Shown here: positions 6,854-15,501 of the stretch, one piece after another
Position numbering within the stretch: position 1 is the first letter of the stretch
How the letters are laid out: each line of letters opens with the position of its first letter
NCBI GenBank assembly: GCA_944323945.1
Contig: CALUUL010000018.1
Span: 1-33,525 of the forward strand
Direction: 5' to 3'
Source of the DNA: Candidatus Gastranaerophilales bacterium
GTDB taxonomy: Bacteria; Cyanobacteriota; Vampirovibrionia; Gastranaerophilales; Gastranaerophilaceae
DNA: 33,525 nt
Translations under genes and position numbers: made by a program
The notes under the pieces: model-generated
Databases searched by the model: none
Told to the model about the DNA's origin: nothing
The model's input: the letters and a program-made list of their open reading frames with translations, nothing else

Positions 6854-8872
6854 ATGAACATTTCAACAATATTGCAAGGTTTTTCTTCATATTTAGATGA
6901 ATTAAATAAAAATTCACAAAAGAACTATAATACAAATTCTTCGACAGTAAACATTTTTATGTATTCTAATGAATTTAAATCTTATATTGTTGATGAACTT
7001 GATATTGCAGATTCATCAATATTTTCAAAAAGTATTAATGATATTTTATCAATGGATGTAGAAAATGGTAAACTTGTTGAATCAGATGAAAATTCTGATT
7101 CTTTTGAATATTCAAAAGATGATGAACAAGATATAGATTCAATGACTGAAAATAAAGAAGAAAATGTAGATTTTAAAGAAACAGATAGTGTTCTTGCAGA
7201 AGATAATACATTAAATGAGACTATAGTTTCAGACGGAAAAAATATAGAAAATACTAATGGTCAAACTCAAGCTCAAGAAATGGAAAGTAATGTATTAACA
7301 GAAATTCTTAATAACATGTTCCAAGATGAAACAGTTATCTCTTCATTGGATACAGATAAAAGTGGAGATTTAAACAAAGATGAAATCACTTCATTCTTAA
7401 ATGCAATCAATGAAGCTGATGGTGATATAGATAATCTTTCATTGGAAGACATATTTGCAGGAGTAGATAAAATAAAAGAAGATGCAGAAACTACTGAAAA
7501 AATACCTGAAGCAGAACCAGAACAAGAAGAAATTGTACCTGAAGAAAATATAGCTAGTTCGAATACAAATCCATCTGTACAGACAGGAAACATGAACAGT
7601 GGATCATTTAATAATGCAGGAATAACCTCATCTACTCCATCTGGAGGAATACAAGAAAAAACTCTAGATAATATGACAAGAGAAGAGTTGAATGCAGAGT
7701 TAACAACTGCCGAATCAGATTTATCAGAACAACAAGATGTATTATCCTCTTTACTAGATGGTTCTGATACTAAACTTCAAGAAATGAATGAAAATATAGA
7801 CTTATTATATAATGCATATTTAAATGAACTTGAATCTGTTGATAAAGAAATGGCAAAAGATGTAAATAACTTAAAAGAAGATATTGATGCTAAGCAAAAA
7901 GATATAGATTCTAAAGATCAAGAAATAGCAAATCAAGAAAGTGTTGTTGCTGATTCTAAAACAGCATATGAAAATTCTGTTTCAAATAGAGAACAACTTG
8001 AAACATCTTTAGCTACTTTAAAATCAACATCTACAGAGAACATGGATGAATCTCAAGTAGCAGAATTAAATGCAAAAATTGCAGAATTAACAACAAAGGT
8101 TTCAGAAGCTGAAAAAGCTGAAGAGAATGCAAAAGAAGCTTGGGATGAAGCACAAGAAAAATTAGATAAGCTAAATGAAGAAAGAGATAATTTACAAATA
8201 GAATTTGATAAATTAAATGAGCAAATGACTGAATTAGAGAAAGCAATAGTTGAAAAGTATCCAAAAATTCAAGAATCTCTTCTTGCATACAACAATGCAA
8301 AGAAAGAGAGAGATACATATAAGTCAGAAGCAGTAAGTACTGCAAAATCAGAAGTTCAAACTGCACAAGCATATGTAAATGATATAAATACAGCTATTAA
8401 TAAACTAGATAATAAAGAAATAGAAAAGGAATATAGTCTGGATCCATTAAATATGTATGATAGTGAAGAAGGTTCAAGACTAGTAGATGTTGCAAGACAA
8501 ATGTTAGATACATATGGCTCTACAACAGGCTATTGTGCAACAGGAGTTAGCAGAACATTTGCTATGGCATATGGATTAAGCCTTGGTGGTAATGGCTGTG
8601 ACTGGGATACAAATATGGATGGTTTAGTAGACCAAGGAATGTTTGTAGAAGTTACAAGTGATTTTCCATCGGCAGATGATTTATCAAACTTACCAGCAGG
8701 TGCAGTAGTTTGTTGGGAAGCAACAACTGGCTATGGTGGTGGCGGTGAAGAATTTGGCCACGTTACAATCGCAGATGGTAATGGTGGTGAAATTTCTGAC
8801 CACTATGCTCAAAATATATATAAAACTATTGGTGGAAGAAGTGACAACTACAGAGTTTATATTCCTGTATAA
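6854..8872 (+). CDS. EF-hand, coiled-coil, CHAP/NlpC-like cysteine peptidase protein
   Basis: A 672-aa protein with no obvious signal peptide or membrane span. Residues 1-160 are acidic and low complexity. A canonical EF-hand/dockerin-type calcium loop lies at 166-177 (D-T-D-K-S-G-D-L-N-K-D-E). A Ser/Thr/Pro/Gln-rich linker is followed by a long coiled coil (about 270-520). The last 130 residues look like a papain-fold amidase: Cys561 in TGYCATGVSR, His636 in EFGHVTIADG and His650 in SDHY. CHAP and NlpC/P60 domains use this Cys-then-His order on peptidoglycan or peptide amides, but the family call is by pattern only. A second DxDxDG-like stretch (DTNMDGLVD) lies inside the domain. It is followed by a strong terminator and appears monocistronic. 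How it would reach the cell surface is unclear. Confidence 0.65.
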   Translation: MNISTILQGFSSYLDELNKNSQKNYNTNSSTVNIFMYSNEFKSYIVDELDIADSSIFSKSINDILSMDVENGKLVESDENSDSFEYSKDDEQDIDSMTENKEENVDFKETDSVLAEDNTLNETIVSDGKNIENTNGQTQAQEMESNVLTEILNNMFQDETVISSLDTDKSGDLNKDEITSFLNAINEADGDIDNLSLEDIFAGVDKIKEDAETTEKIPEAEPEQEEIVPEENIASSNTNPSVQTGNMNSGSFNNAGITSSTPSGGIQEKTLDNMTREELNAELTTAESDLSEQQDVLSSLLDGSDTKLQEMNENIDLLYNAYLNELESVDKEMAKDVNNLKEDIDAKQKDIDSKDQEIANQESVVADSKTAYENSVSNREQLETSLATLKSTSTENMDESQVAELNAKIAELTTKVSEAEKAEENAKEAWDEAQEKLDKLNEERDNLQIEFDKLNEQMTELEKAIVEKYPKIQESLLAYNNAKKERDTYKSEAVSTAKSEVQTAQAYVNDINTAINKLDNKEIEKEYSLDPLNMYDSEEGSRLVDVARQMLDTYGSTTGYCATGVSRTFAMAYGLSLGGNGCDWDTNMDGLVDQGMFVEVTSDFPSADDLSNLPAGAVVCWEATTGYGGGGEEFGHVTIADGNGGEISDHYAQNIYKTIGGRSDNYRVYIPV

Positions 8873-8930
8873 AAAATTTAGTTTAAATTAAATATAAACG
8901 ACAAATTTTATTTAATACATATTAAGAAAA

Positions 8931-8964
8931 AAGAAAGAGCATACTCGTCAGTATGCTCTTTCTT
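8931..8964. terminator. Bidirectional intrinsic terminator
   Basis: A perfect 15-bp stem (8931-8945 with 8950-8964; core AGAGCATACT/AGTATGCTCT) with a CGTC loop. It is followed by T-rich sequence on the plus strand and preceded by A-rich sequence, so it works both ways. It lies between the convergent EF-hand protein gene and pckA. Confidence 0.9.
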
Positions 8965-9019
8965 CTTTTGTTAACCAACGTCTTGGTCTTCAAAATTTAT
9001 TAAAGAATATCTGTATCAA

Positions 9020-10681
9020 TTAAACACCAACGCCAACTTTAGCTTGAGCAACAACTTTTTCTAAAGCTTCTAAAGCATCAGCAGGAAGTTTATCGATACC
9101 TGCTTTTTCAGTTTCTCTTGATTTTACGAAGTTAATTCTGTCGTTCATACGAGCAACAAATTGAGAAGCATATTCTTTGTTACTGAATGAAGCATCAAAG
9201 CCTTCAACATCCATAATTTCGATATCAGAGAAGTTTTCCCATTTATGGAATTTAGCACTTCCTTCAACAATAGCTTCAATTACACCTAAAGTATGAGCAG
9301 GTTTAACCTTTGTACCCATAAATTCACCAGTATTCAAGATATAACAATCAACACCATCTTCAATTAATTGTTTGAATCTTGTATAATCAACAGCTAAAGG
9401 ATAAACTCTGAATGGGTTAGCATATGGTTCAACTACTAAAGCATTTGGATCAACACCTTTAGCAAGTCTTTCAGCAGATGAACGTTTAGTAGCAAGAGTA
9501 GCACCCATTGCAGAACCTAAAGAAGCACCTGATAATTTCAATACAGGAGGTATAGTAGGATCTTTCATCAACCAGAAAATAGCATTGATAGGTTGATCAA
9601 TTCTATCAACTCTATTTGGTGACCATAATTTAGATTTTACTGCACGACCATTACCGTTTCTGATATCTTCAGTTACAGAAACTATTTTACCGTCAGCCAT
9701 TGCAATAACACCATTATTTTGTTGAGTTAAAATATATTTGTTATCATCACAACCTATCGGATAATCTGCAGTTTTGTCAAAATAAGCAGGTTCCAATGCG
9801 ATTGTATATTTATCTTCAACATTGATAATAAATGCATCATCGTGAAGAACAGTAATATCATATTTGTTATTGTGTTTAGCGTGAGTAATTGTAGATTTAC
9901 CACTTCCTGATAGACCAAATACAGCAACTTGGAAAGATTTACCATCAGCAAGGTTATATCTCTTCATACCACCGTGGCAAGAAGCATAACCATTTCTAGC
10001 AGCAGCACCCCAAGCAAGAGTTAATGTACCTTTTTTATGTTCACCAAAATATCTCATACCTAAAATAGCTGCACAGTTATGTTCAGGATCAAAGAATGTT
10101 AAACCATATGGGAAATCAGGGTGACTCCAATCAGGATCAGAGAATACATAAATATCACCTTCATTGATTTTTCTTGAATCTGCATACATTTGTGCATATA
10201 CTTCGTTAATGTATTGGAAGTTTAACATCCAAGAATACATAACATTTTCAAAACCTTCAGGAATTAATAAATGAGCTTTAATCATAAAGTCATTTTCTAA
10301 TCCAACAACAACTTCTGTTGAATACATTAAACGGTCACGAGTGTTGTATACAGCTTCTCTGATAATTGGTAATAAATAAGCCAAATCACAATTTGGTTCA
10401 CCAACAATTTTTCTGGCAGCAGCACAACGACCAACTACAGTACCATCGTTGAATAATAATTGGTTAGCACCTTGAGGCAAACCTAATTTTTCAGGCATAT
10501 ATACAGGCATACCTGTCAATTCTACAGTACCCGGGCTGTTTTTTGCTAATTTATAAGCTTCAGCTACAGATTTTACATGTTCTACATTGTTTCCGAAGAA
10601 TGGAGCAGTTAACGTTGCTCTTGCAGGAGACATCATTTTATGCAATTCTTCTGAGTTTGAAAAATATTCAATTGTACTCAT
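9020..10681 (-). CDS. pckA: Phosphoenolpyruvate carboxykinase (ATP-type, divergent)
   Basis: 553 aa from the chosen start; about 540 is usual for the ATP form. The P-loop GLSGSGKST (about residue 260) follows the conserved block GTLTLAWGAAARNGYASCHGGMKRYN. The kinase-2 region reads VLHDDAFI rather than the GDDEHGW of standard enzymes, so this is a divergent branch. It interconverts oxaloacetate and PEP, linking the Oad pump and citrate operon to gluconeogenesis or fermentative CO2 fixation. The longer frame starts at 10699, but AAAGGAG eight bases before the ATG at 10681 fixes the start at MSTIEYF. A palindrome separates it from oadB, so it may have its own promoter. Confidence 0.88.
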   Translation of the reverse strand: MSTIEYFSNSEELHKMMSPARATLTAPFFGNNVEHVKSVAEAYKLAKNSPGTVELTGMPVYMPEKLGLPQGANQLLFNDGTVVGRCAAARKIVGEPNCDLAYLLPIIREAVYNTRDRLMYSTEVVVGLENDFMIKAHLLIPEGFENVMYSWMLNFQYINEVYAQMYADSRKINEGDIYVFSDPDWSHPDFPYGLTFFDPEHNCAAILGMRYFGEHKKGTLTLAWGAAARNGYASCHGGMKRYNLADGKSFQVAVFGLSGSGKSTITHAKHNNKYDITVLHDDAFIINVEDKYTIALEPAYFDKTADYPIGCDDNKYILTQQNNGVIAMADGKIVSVTEDIRNGNGRAVKSKLWSPNRVDRIDQPINAIFWLMKDPTIPPVLKLSGASLGSAMGATLATKRSSAERLAKGVDPNALVVEPYANPFRVYPLAVDYTRFKQLIEDGVDCYILNTGEFMGTKVKPAHTLGVIEAIVEGSAKFHKWENFSDIEIMDVEGFDASFSNKEYASQFVARMNDRINFVKSRETEKAGIDKLPADALEALEKVVAQAKVGVGV

Positions 10682-10738
10682 TTTCTTTTCTCCTTTCACT
10701 TGAGTATATATTTTTACAACCTTTAATTTTATTTAAAA

Positions 10739-10764
10739 TTCTCGGAGGTTTAAACCTCCGAGAA
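10739..10764 (-). terminator. Perfect 26-bp palindrome between oadB and pckA
   Basis: TTCTCGGAGGTTT is followed immediately by its exact reverse complement AAACCTCCGAGAA (13 + 13 nt, the central bases forming the loop). Downstream on the minus strand comes TTTTAAATAAAA. This is most likely an intrinsic terminator or RNA-stabilising hairpin at the end of the oad operon that sets pckA expression apart. Confidence 0.7.
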
Positions 10765-10773
10765 AACTATTTT

Positions 10774-11961
10774 TTAGTGCGGGATTAAAGCAAGTAATAC
10801 ACCGGCAGCAACTGCAGAACCGATTACACCTGCAACATTTGGACCCATTGCGTGCATCAATAAGAAGTTTTGAGGATTTGCTTCTAAACCTAATTTATTA
10901 GATACACGTGCTGCCATTGGTACAGCAGAAACGCCAGCCGAACCAATAAGTGGATTAATTTTTTCTTTTAAGAATAAATTCATTATTTTAGCCATTATTA
11001 CCCCAGCTGCTGTAGCTAATGAGAATGCAACAATACCTAAGAATAATATCTTCAAAGTTTCAATTGTTAAGAAATGATCTGCTTGCAATTTTGAACCAAC
11101 AGTCAATCCTAAGAAGATAGTAACTATATTAATTAAGGCATTTTGCATTGTATCAGACAATCTATCAACAACACCACATTCTTTACATAGATTACCAAAT
11201 GTTAAAGCCCCAACTAATGGACAAGCTGAAGGTAAGAATATCAAACAAAGAACAAGAACTGCAATAGGGAATACAATTTTTTCTCTTTTTGAGACTTCTC
11301 TTAGCTGAGTCATTTGAATTTTACGTTCAGCTTCAGTAGTTAATAATTTCATAATAGGCGGCTGAATAACAGGAACTAAAGCCATATAAGAATATGCAGC
11401 AACTGCTATTGAACCTAACAATTCTTGTTTAAGTTTTGTTGTTACATATATAGATGTAGGACCATCAGCACCGCCAATTATACCAATTGAACCTGCAGCT
11501 TGCATATCAAAACCTAAAACCAAAGCAAGTAATAATGCACCAAAAATACCAAATTGTGCCGCACCACCTAAAAGTAATGTTTTTGGATTCGCAATTAATG
11601 GACCAAAATCGGTCATTGCTCCTACTCCCATAAATATAATCAATGGGAATAAGCCTTTATCAATACCGGCAGCAAAAATTATACCTAAAAATCCATTTGG
11701 ACCAGCTATTTCTTCACCTAAAGGCATCGGAATATTCGATAATAAACCACCAAAAGCAATTGGAACTAATAACAATGGTTCAAATTGCTTCTTTATTCCT
11801 AACCATAACAAGAAACAACAAATAAGAATCATTATAGGCTGACCAAAATGTGTTAAAAATTGGTCAATGCAAGATCCATCTACGTGCTCATTAGCTGTTT
11901 TGATAAAATTATAAATACCTGTTGAATACCACAACTCTGTTAAACCATCTGTTAATTGCAT
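10774..11961 (-). CDS. oadB: Sodium-translocating decarboxylase beta subunit
   Basis: A 395-aa polytopic membrane protein. The hallmark G-A-D-G-P-T segment is at residues 164-169 ([11 protein letters not shown]), with the key Asp166 used in sodium transfer, and [15 protein letters not shown] is also typical of OadB/MmdB/GcdB. It decarboxylates carboxybiotin delivered by the alpha subunit and pumps Na+ outward. The start has an ideal SD (AGGAGG, 6 nt spacing) that overlaps the TAG stop of oadA, so the two are tightly coupled. Confidence 0.95.
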   Translation of the reverse strand: MQLTDGLTELWYSTGIYNFIKTANEHVDGSCIDQFLTHFGQPIMILICCFLLWLGIKKQFEPLLLVPIAFGGLLSNIPMPLGEEIAGPNGFLGIIFAAGIDKGLFPLIIFMGVGAMTDFGPLIANPKTLLLGGAAQFGIFGALLLALVLGFDMQAAGSIGIIGGADGPTSIYVTTKLKQELLGSIAVAAYSYMALVPVIQPPIMKLLTTEAERKIQMTQLREVSKREKIVFPIAVLVLCLIFLPSACPLVGALTFGNLCKECGVVDRLSDTMQNALINIVTIFLGLTVGSKLQADHFLTIETLKILFLGIVAFSLATAAGVIMAKIMNLFLKEKINPLIGSAGVSAVPMAARVSNKLGLEANPQNFLLMHAMGPNVAGVIGSAVAAGVLLALIPH

Positions 11962-11971
11962 TTATAACCTC

Positions 11972-13780
11972 CTAGCCTACTGTAGCCAATACTTGACCAG
12001 TAGCAATTTTGTCATTTTGAGCAACAGATAAAGAAGTAATTGTTCCTGCAACCGGAGCTGTAATAGGAGTTTCCATCTTCATTGCTTCAATCACTAAAAT
12101 TTCTTCATTTTCTTCTACAGTATCACCAACTGATTTTAAAACTCTTAACACAGCACCAGGCATTGGAGCTTTAACTTCTGTACCTTCACCACTTGCAGAA
12201 GCAGAAGTTCCTTCCTCAATACCATCTTTAACGTCAACATTATATTCTTTACCATTAACAACTGCTTTACCATTTTGGAATTTAACAGCATATTTTTTGC
12301 CATTAACAGTAACTGTACAACCATCAGAAGAAGCTGCAGCAGATGTTGAAGCTTGTGCTTTTGCAGCAGTTTTATTAACAGAAACTTGACCTTTACCCAA
12401 TAAGAAATCAATACCTTTATCAACATTTCCATCTTTACAAGCAGCGGCAATAAACAAATTTTCATCAGTAACAGGAAGACCTGCAGCTATTAATCTCTTT
12501 TCAGCAGCTTTTAATCCTTTTTCAGGATCTTTTTCATTCAAATCAACAACTTTTTCAGTAGTTGGTTGCATATTTAATTTTTCACTAGCCCATTTAACTA
12601 ATTCAGGATCAGGTTCACAAGGAGTTTTACCAAAATATCCTAACAACATCTTAGCGTAACCAGGATTTGCTTGTACCCAAGGTCCTTGAACTGCGTTTAA
12701 GAAAGCTTGTTGTGCATAGAATTGAGAAACAGGTGTTACAGATGTTGCAAAACCGCCTCTTTCAACACATTCTTTCATTGCTGCAATAAGAGCTGGGAAC
12801 TTATCAAGCATACCCATATCCTTTAACTGATTTACAGTAGTTGCAGTTGCACCACCAGGTAATGGAGCTTGTATTAGAATTGGGTTTACTGCCAAAGAAA
12901 TAGGATCTAAAGGATAATCTTTCATACATTCTTTAAAGATTTCTTCTGTTTCCATAACTTTCTTTATATCTAAACCAAGATCATATTCAGTACCTTTTAA
13001 TGCATGCCACATAGAAATAATATCAGGTTGACCGGTACCGCCTGAAACAGGTTTCATAGCCAAGTCTATACCATCAGCACCACCATCTAAAGCTGCCAAA
13101 TATGCAGCCAAACCTGTACCGGCTGTTTCGTGTGAATGGAATCTGATATGGAAGTTTTCACCTAATATTTCACGAGCCATTTTAACTGTTTCATATACTT
13201 TTCTTGGATTTGAAGTACCTGATGCATCTTTAAATGCTAATGAATCAAATGGTAATCCTGAATCCAATATGTTTCTTAAAACTTTTTCATAGAAAGCTAC
13301 ATCATGAGCACCTTCACAACCAAATGGCAATTCCATCATTGTGATAGTAACTTCGTGTTGCAAACCGTGTTTTTTAATACTGTTTGCTGAATCAATCAAA
13401 TTGTTAACATCATTTAATGCATCAAAGTTTCTTATTACATTTACTCCATGTTTTGCAAACATTTTTGCATGTAAATCAATAACGTCTCTTGGTTGCGAAT
13501 TTAAACCAACAACATTAACACCACGAGAAAGTGATTGTAACTTTACATCAGGACCAACAGCTGCTCTAATTTTATCCATGGTTTCAAATGCATTTTCATT
13601 GCAGAAGAATATCGGAGCTTGAAATCTAGCACCACCTGCAGTCTCGAAATGTTTAATTCCTGCATTTACAGCAGCTTGAAGAGCCGGAATAAAGTCATCT
13701 ACTAAAACTTTAGCACCGTAAATTGATTGAAATCCATCTCTAAAAGATGTATCCATAACTTTAATAAGTTTTTTTGCCAT
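11972..13780 (-). CDS. oadA: Oxaloacetate decarboxylase alpha subunit (carboxyltransferase + biotin carrier)
   Basis: 602 aa. The carboxyltransferase TIM barrel begins DTSFRDGFQS (residues 10-19), followed by HSHETAGTGLAAYLAALDGGADGID and PGGATATTVNQLKDMG, typical of OadA and pyruvate carboxylase subunit B. An Ala/Ser-rich linker and DUF2118-like VNGKKY segment lead to the C-terminal biotinyl domain, with Lys568 in EAMKMETP as the biotinylation site. It transfers CO2 from oxaloacetate to biotin, giving pyruvate; OadB then releases it. Oxaloacetate rather than methylmalonyl-CoA is inferred from the CT domain type. SD GAGGG precedes the ATG. Confidence 0.93.
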   Translation of the reverse strand: MAKKLIKVMDTSFRDGFQSIYGAKVLVDDFIPALQAAVNAGIKHFETAGGARFQAPIFFCNENAFETMDKIRAAVGPDVKLQSLSRGVNVVGLNSQPRDVIDLHAKMFAKHGVNVIRNFDALNDVNNLIDSANSIKKHGLQHEVTITMMELPFGCEGAHDVAFYEKVLRNILDSGLPFDSLAFKDASGTSNPRKVYETVKMAREILGENFHIRFHSHETAGTGLAAYLAALDGGADGIDLAMKPVSGGTGQPDIISMWHALKGTEYDLGLDIKKVMETEEIFKECMKDYPLDPISLAVNPILIQAPLPGGATATTVNQLKDMGMLDKFPALIAAMKECVERGGFATSVTPVSQFYAQQAFLNAVQGPWVQANPGYAKMLLGYFGKTPCEPDPELVKWASEKLNMQPTTEKVVDLNEKDPEKGLKAAEKRLIAAGLPVTDENLFIAAACKDGNVDKGIDFLLGKGQVSVNKTAAKAQASTSAAASSDGCTVTVNGKKYAVKFQNGKAVVNGKEYNVDVKDGIEEGTSASASGEGTEVKAPMPGAVLRVLKSVGDTVEENEEILVIEAMKMETPITAPVAGTITSLSVAQNDKIATGQVLATVG

Positions 13781-13811
13781 GTTTTTTCCCTCTTATGTGT
13801 CTATCTTCCAA

Positions 13812-14030
13812 TTATTTTCTCAATTTAGCAGCAGCAACGGCTATGGCCACTTCTAAATCACCTGTAGCGGCTTTTACAGCTGTCTTAACAGCCTGTATCT
13901 CCGCTGGAAACAGCTTGTTTAAATAACTAACAACCATTCCCAAGAAACAAACAACAGCCCAAAGAACTATTAAGAAACTAAATACAGTTCCCATTCCAAC
14001 AGCCATTGTTGCTAAACCTTCATTTAACAT
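13812..14030 (-). CDS. oadG: Oxaloacetate decarboxylase gamma subunit
   Basis: A 72-aa protein with one N-terminal membrane span (about residues 8-35) and an Ala-rich cytoplasmic tail with hydrophobic helix character, the usual OadG layout. The gamma subunit anchors the alpha subunit to beta. Its ATG lies within the end of birA (7-base overlap), and its SD AGGAGA is inside birA. Sequence conservation in this family is low, so the call leans on position and topology. Confidence 0.8.
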   Translation of the reverse strand: MLNEGLATMAVGMGTVFSFLIVLWAVVCFLGMVVSYLNKLFPAEIQAVKTAVKAATGDLEVAIAVAAAKLRK

Positions 14031-14755
14031 AACACATCTCCTGTTATTATCCTACTTTCGTTATTTTGTTCGTCTAATACTACCAATAGACCGTTATCAT
14101 CTATTGATTTTGCATAATAATATCTTATTTCTTCAGCTTCTCTGACAGAAATATACTGTCCTAAGAAATTACATCTTTTAGTATATTCGTCTTTGATATA
14201 TCCAAATCCTTTATTAATAAATTTGTCATATTCATTGAAAAATTTTTCGCAAATCATTTTTAAGACATCTTCAATATCATAATTTTTATTTTTTAGGACA
14301 TATATTGATGTTGCCTTTTGATCTATTTTATCTATCGTTTCTTGTTTTAGATTTATGTTCAAACCAAGTCCAAGGACAACACCCTCTATTTTATTATTTG
14401 ACATTCCAGTTTCAGCTAAAATTCCGGATATTTTAGCCCCATCTACAAGAATATCATTTGGCCATTTTATGTTTGGCTTTATACTAAAATTTTCTTCAAG
14501 TACATTACATACTATAACTGATAAATATTGTGTCAAATTCGGGAATGGAAAAGGGTTTTTTTCTGGTTTAAGAACAATTGTCATGTACAAATTTTCTGTA
14601 TCATCACTTATCCATTTTCTATTATATCTACCTCGTCCAGATATTTGATGAGGTGTATAAATTACGGTCCTATCATCAAAAGATGATAAATATTCAAGTG
14701 CATAACTATTTGTTGAATGTACTTCTTCCATTGCTATTATAGTATATTTCGACAT
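14024..14755 (-). CDS. birA: Biotin-[carboxyl carrier protein] ligase, class I
   Basis: 243 aa from the chosen ATG. HSTNSYA opens the catalytic domain, GRGRYNRKW (with the preceding SG) is the biotinyl-AMP loop, and KWPNDILVDGAKISGILAE is the biotin-binding segment. There is no N-terminal winged helix, so it should be a ligase without repressor activity. It sits first in the oad operon, upstream of the biotinylated OadA. The frame is open to TTG at 14776 and ATG at 14770; the ATG at 14755 is preferred because GGTGA lies 8 nt upstream and MSKYTII begins the domain. The choice is uncertain. Confidence 0.92.
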   Translation of the reverse strand: MSKYTIIAMEEVHSTNSYALEYLSSFDDRTVIYTPHQISGRGRYNRKWISDDTENLYMTIVLKPEKNPFPFPNLTQYLSVIVCNVLEENFSIKPNIKWPNDILVDGAKISGILAETGMSNNKIEGVVLGLGLNINLKQETIDKIDQKATSIYVLKNKNYDIEDVLKMICEKFFNEYDKFINKGFGYIKDEYTKRCNFLGQYISVREAEEIRYYYAKSIDDNGLLVVLDEQNNESRIITGDVLC

Positions 14756-14825
14756 GTTTAAGTTCACCATAATCAAATTTATACTAACACAAACAAAATT
14801 TTATTTACATTCAAAAAATACAAAA

Positions 14826-15242
14826 TCAATTAATGTTCTTTAAAGATGGCATTATTTTTTCAAACATAAATTTCATTAAAAGCTTGTTTCTTATCAATAT
14901 AGTTTTTGATATGCATTCTACTTCTAATTTTTTTGCAATATGTTCTATGTTATACATAGCAGAAACAATAATGATTTTAGTTGAAGAATATTCTCTTATT
15001 TTTTGTATTCTATCAATTAACCATTCTCCTGCAGTTTCAGGTTCATAGTCAGTTTCCATTTGTAAGTCAGTTATTATTATTGAAAAAGGATTATCGGTAT
15101 TATGTCTTATAATACTTAGTGCTTCATTTGCTGAATTCGCAAATGTAAGTTCGAATGTTTCATTATATAACTGATTTATCAGTTCTTTATAAAACATAAG
15201 CCAAGATTTTGTATCATCAACTATTAGTATTTTTTTATTCAT
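14826..15242 (-). CDS. Stand-alone response regulator receiver domain
   Basis: 138 aa, a single CheY-like receiver with no output domain. The acidic pair is Asp9-Asp10 (ILIVDD), the phospho-acceptor Asp59 (IIITDLQM), the switch Ser in IIVSAMY, and the conserved Lys in CISKT. An insert METDYEPETAGEWLI follows the Asp. No histidine kinase is in the window. The long frame starts at 15278, but ATG 15242 (MNKKILIVDD) is the natural start. There is no SD, and a promoter -10 ends 6 nt before the ATG, so the mRNA is probably leaderless. Confidence 0.85.
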   Translation of the reverse strand: MNKKILIVDDTKSWLMFYKELINQLYNETFELTFANSANEALSIIRHNTDNPFSIIITDLQMETDYEPETAGEWLIDRIQKIREYSSTKIIIVSAMYNIEHIAKKLEVECISKTILIRNKLLMKFMFEKIMPSLKNIN

Positions 15243-15248
15243 ATGTCT

Positions 15249-15278
15249 ATTATACAATAGCATAATGTTTTCATACAA
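15249..15278 (-). promoter_or_regulatory. Promoter of the response regulator, suggesting a leaderless mRNA
   Basis: On the minus strand TTGTAT (15273-15278), an 18-nt spacer and a perfect TATAAT (15249-15254) lead with 6 intervening bases into the ATG at 15242. Transcription would begin at or next to the start codon. Confidence 0.6.
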
Positions 15279-15348
15279 TATTATTATTTCGCAGGTTATT
15301 TTTCTTTATTAAAAAAAATATAATTAAAATAAAGTAGTTGGAAAAAAG

Positions 15349-15498
15349 ATGAATATACTGAATTATTTTAAAAATATACAAAGAAAAATAAATAGAATTA
15401 ATTCTTATGTATCAAATCCTATGAATTATAAAAATATAAACAATCCTTTTGCATCAATAATACCTAAAACTTATGTCTGGATTGAAGATGATAAATAG
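15349..15498 (+). CDS. Possible small protein of 49 aa
   Basis: An ATG-to-TAG frame encoding a basic Asn/Ile-rich peptide with the C-terminal portion NPFASIIPKTYVWIEDDK. A TATAAT at 15319-15324 and a weak GGAA before the ATG support expression. It fills the only gap between the response regulator (minus) and the glycosyltransferase (minus), whose stop lies 3 nt away. No family was recognised. In such AT-rich DNA a chance ORF of this length is possible. Confidence 0.35.
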   Translation: MNILNYFKNIQRKINRINSYVSNPMNYKNINNPFASIIPKTYVWIEDDK

Positions 15499-15501
15499 AT
15501 A

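Noticed and set aside
11643..11825. Plus-strand ORF inside oadB, and similar antisense frames in pckA, oadA, ctpA, the solenoid gene and others
   Set aside because: They are AT-rich shadow frames over strongly conserved genes, without ribosome sites or recognisable domains.
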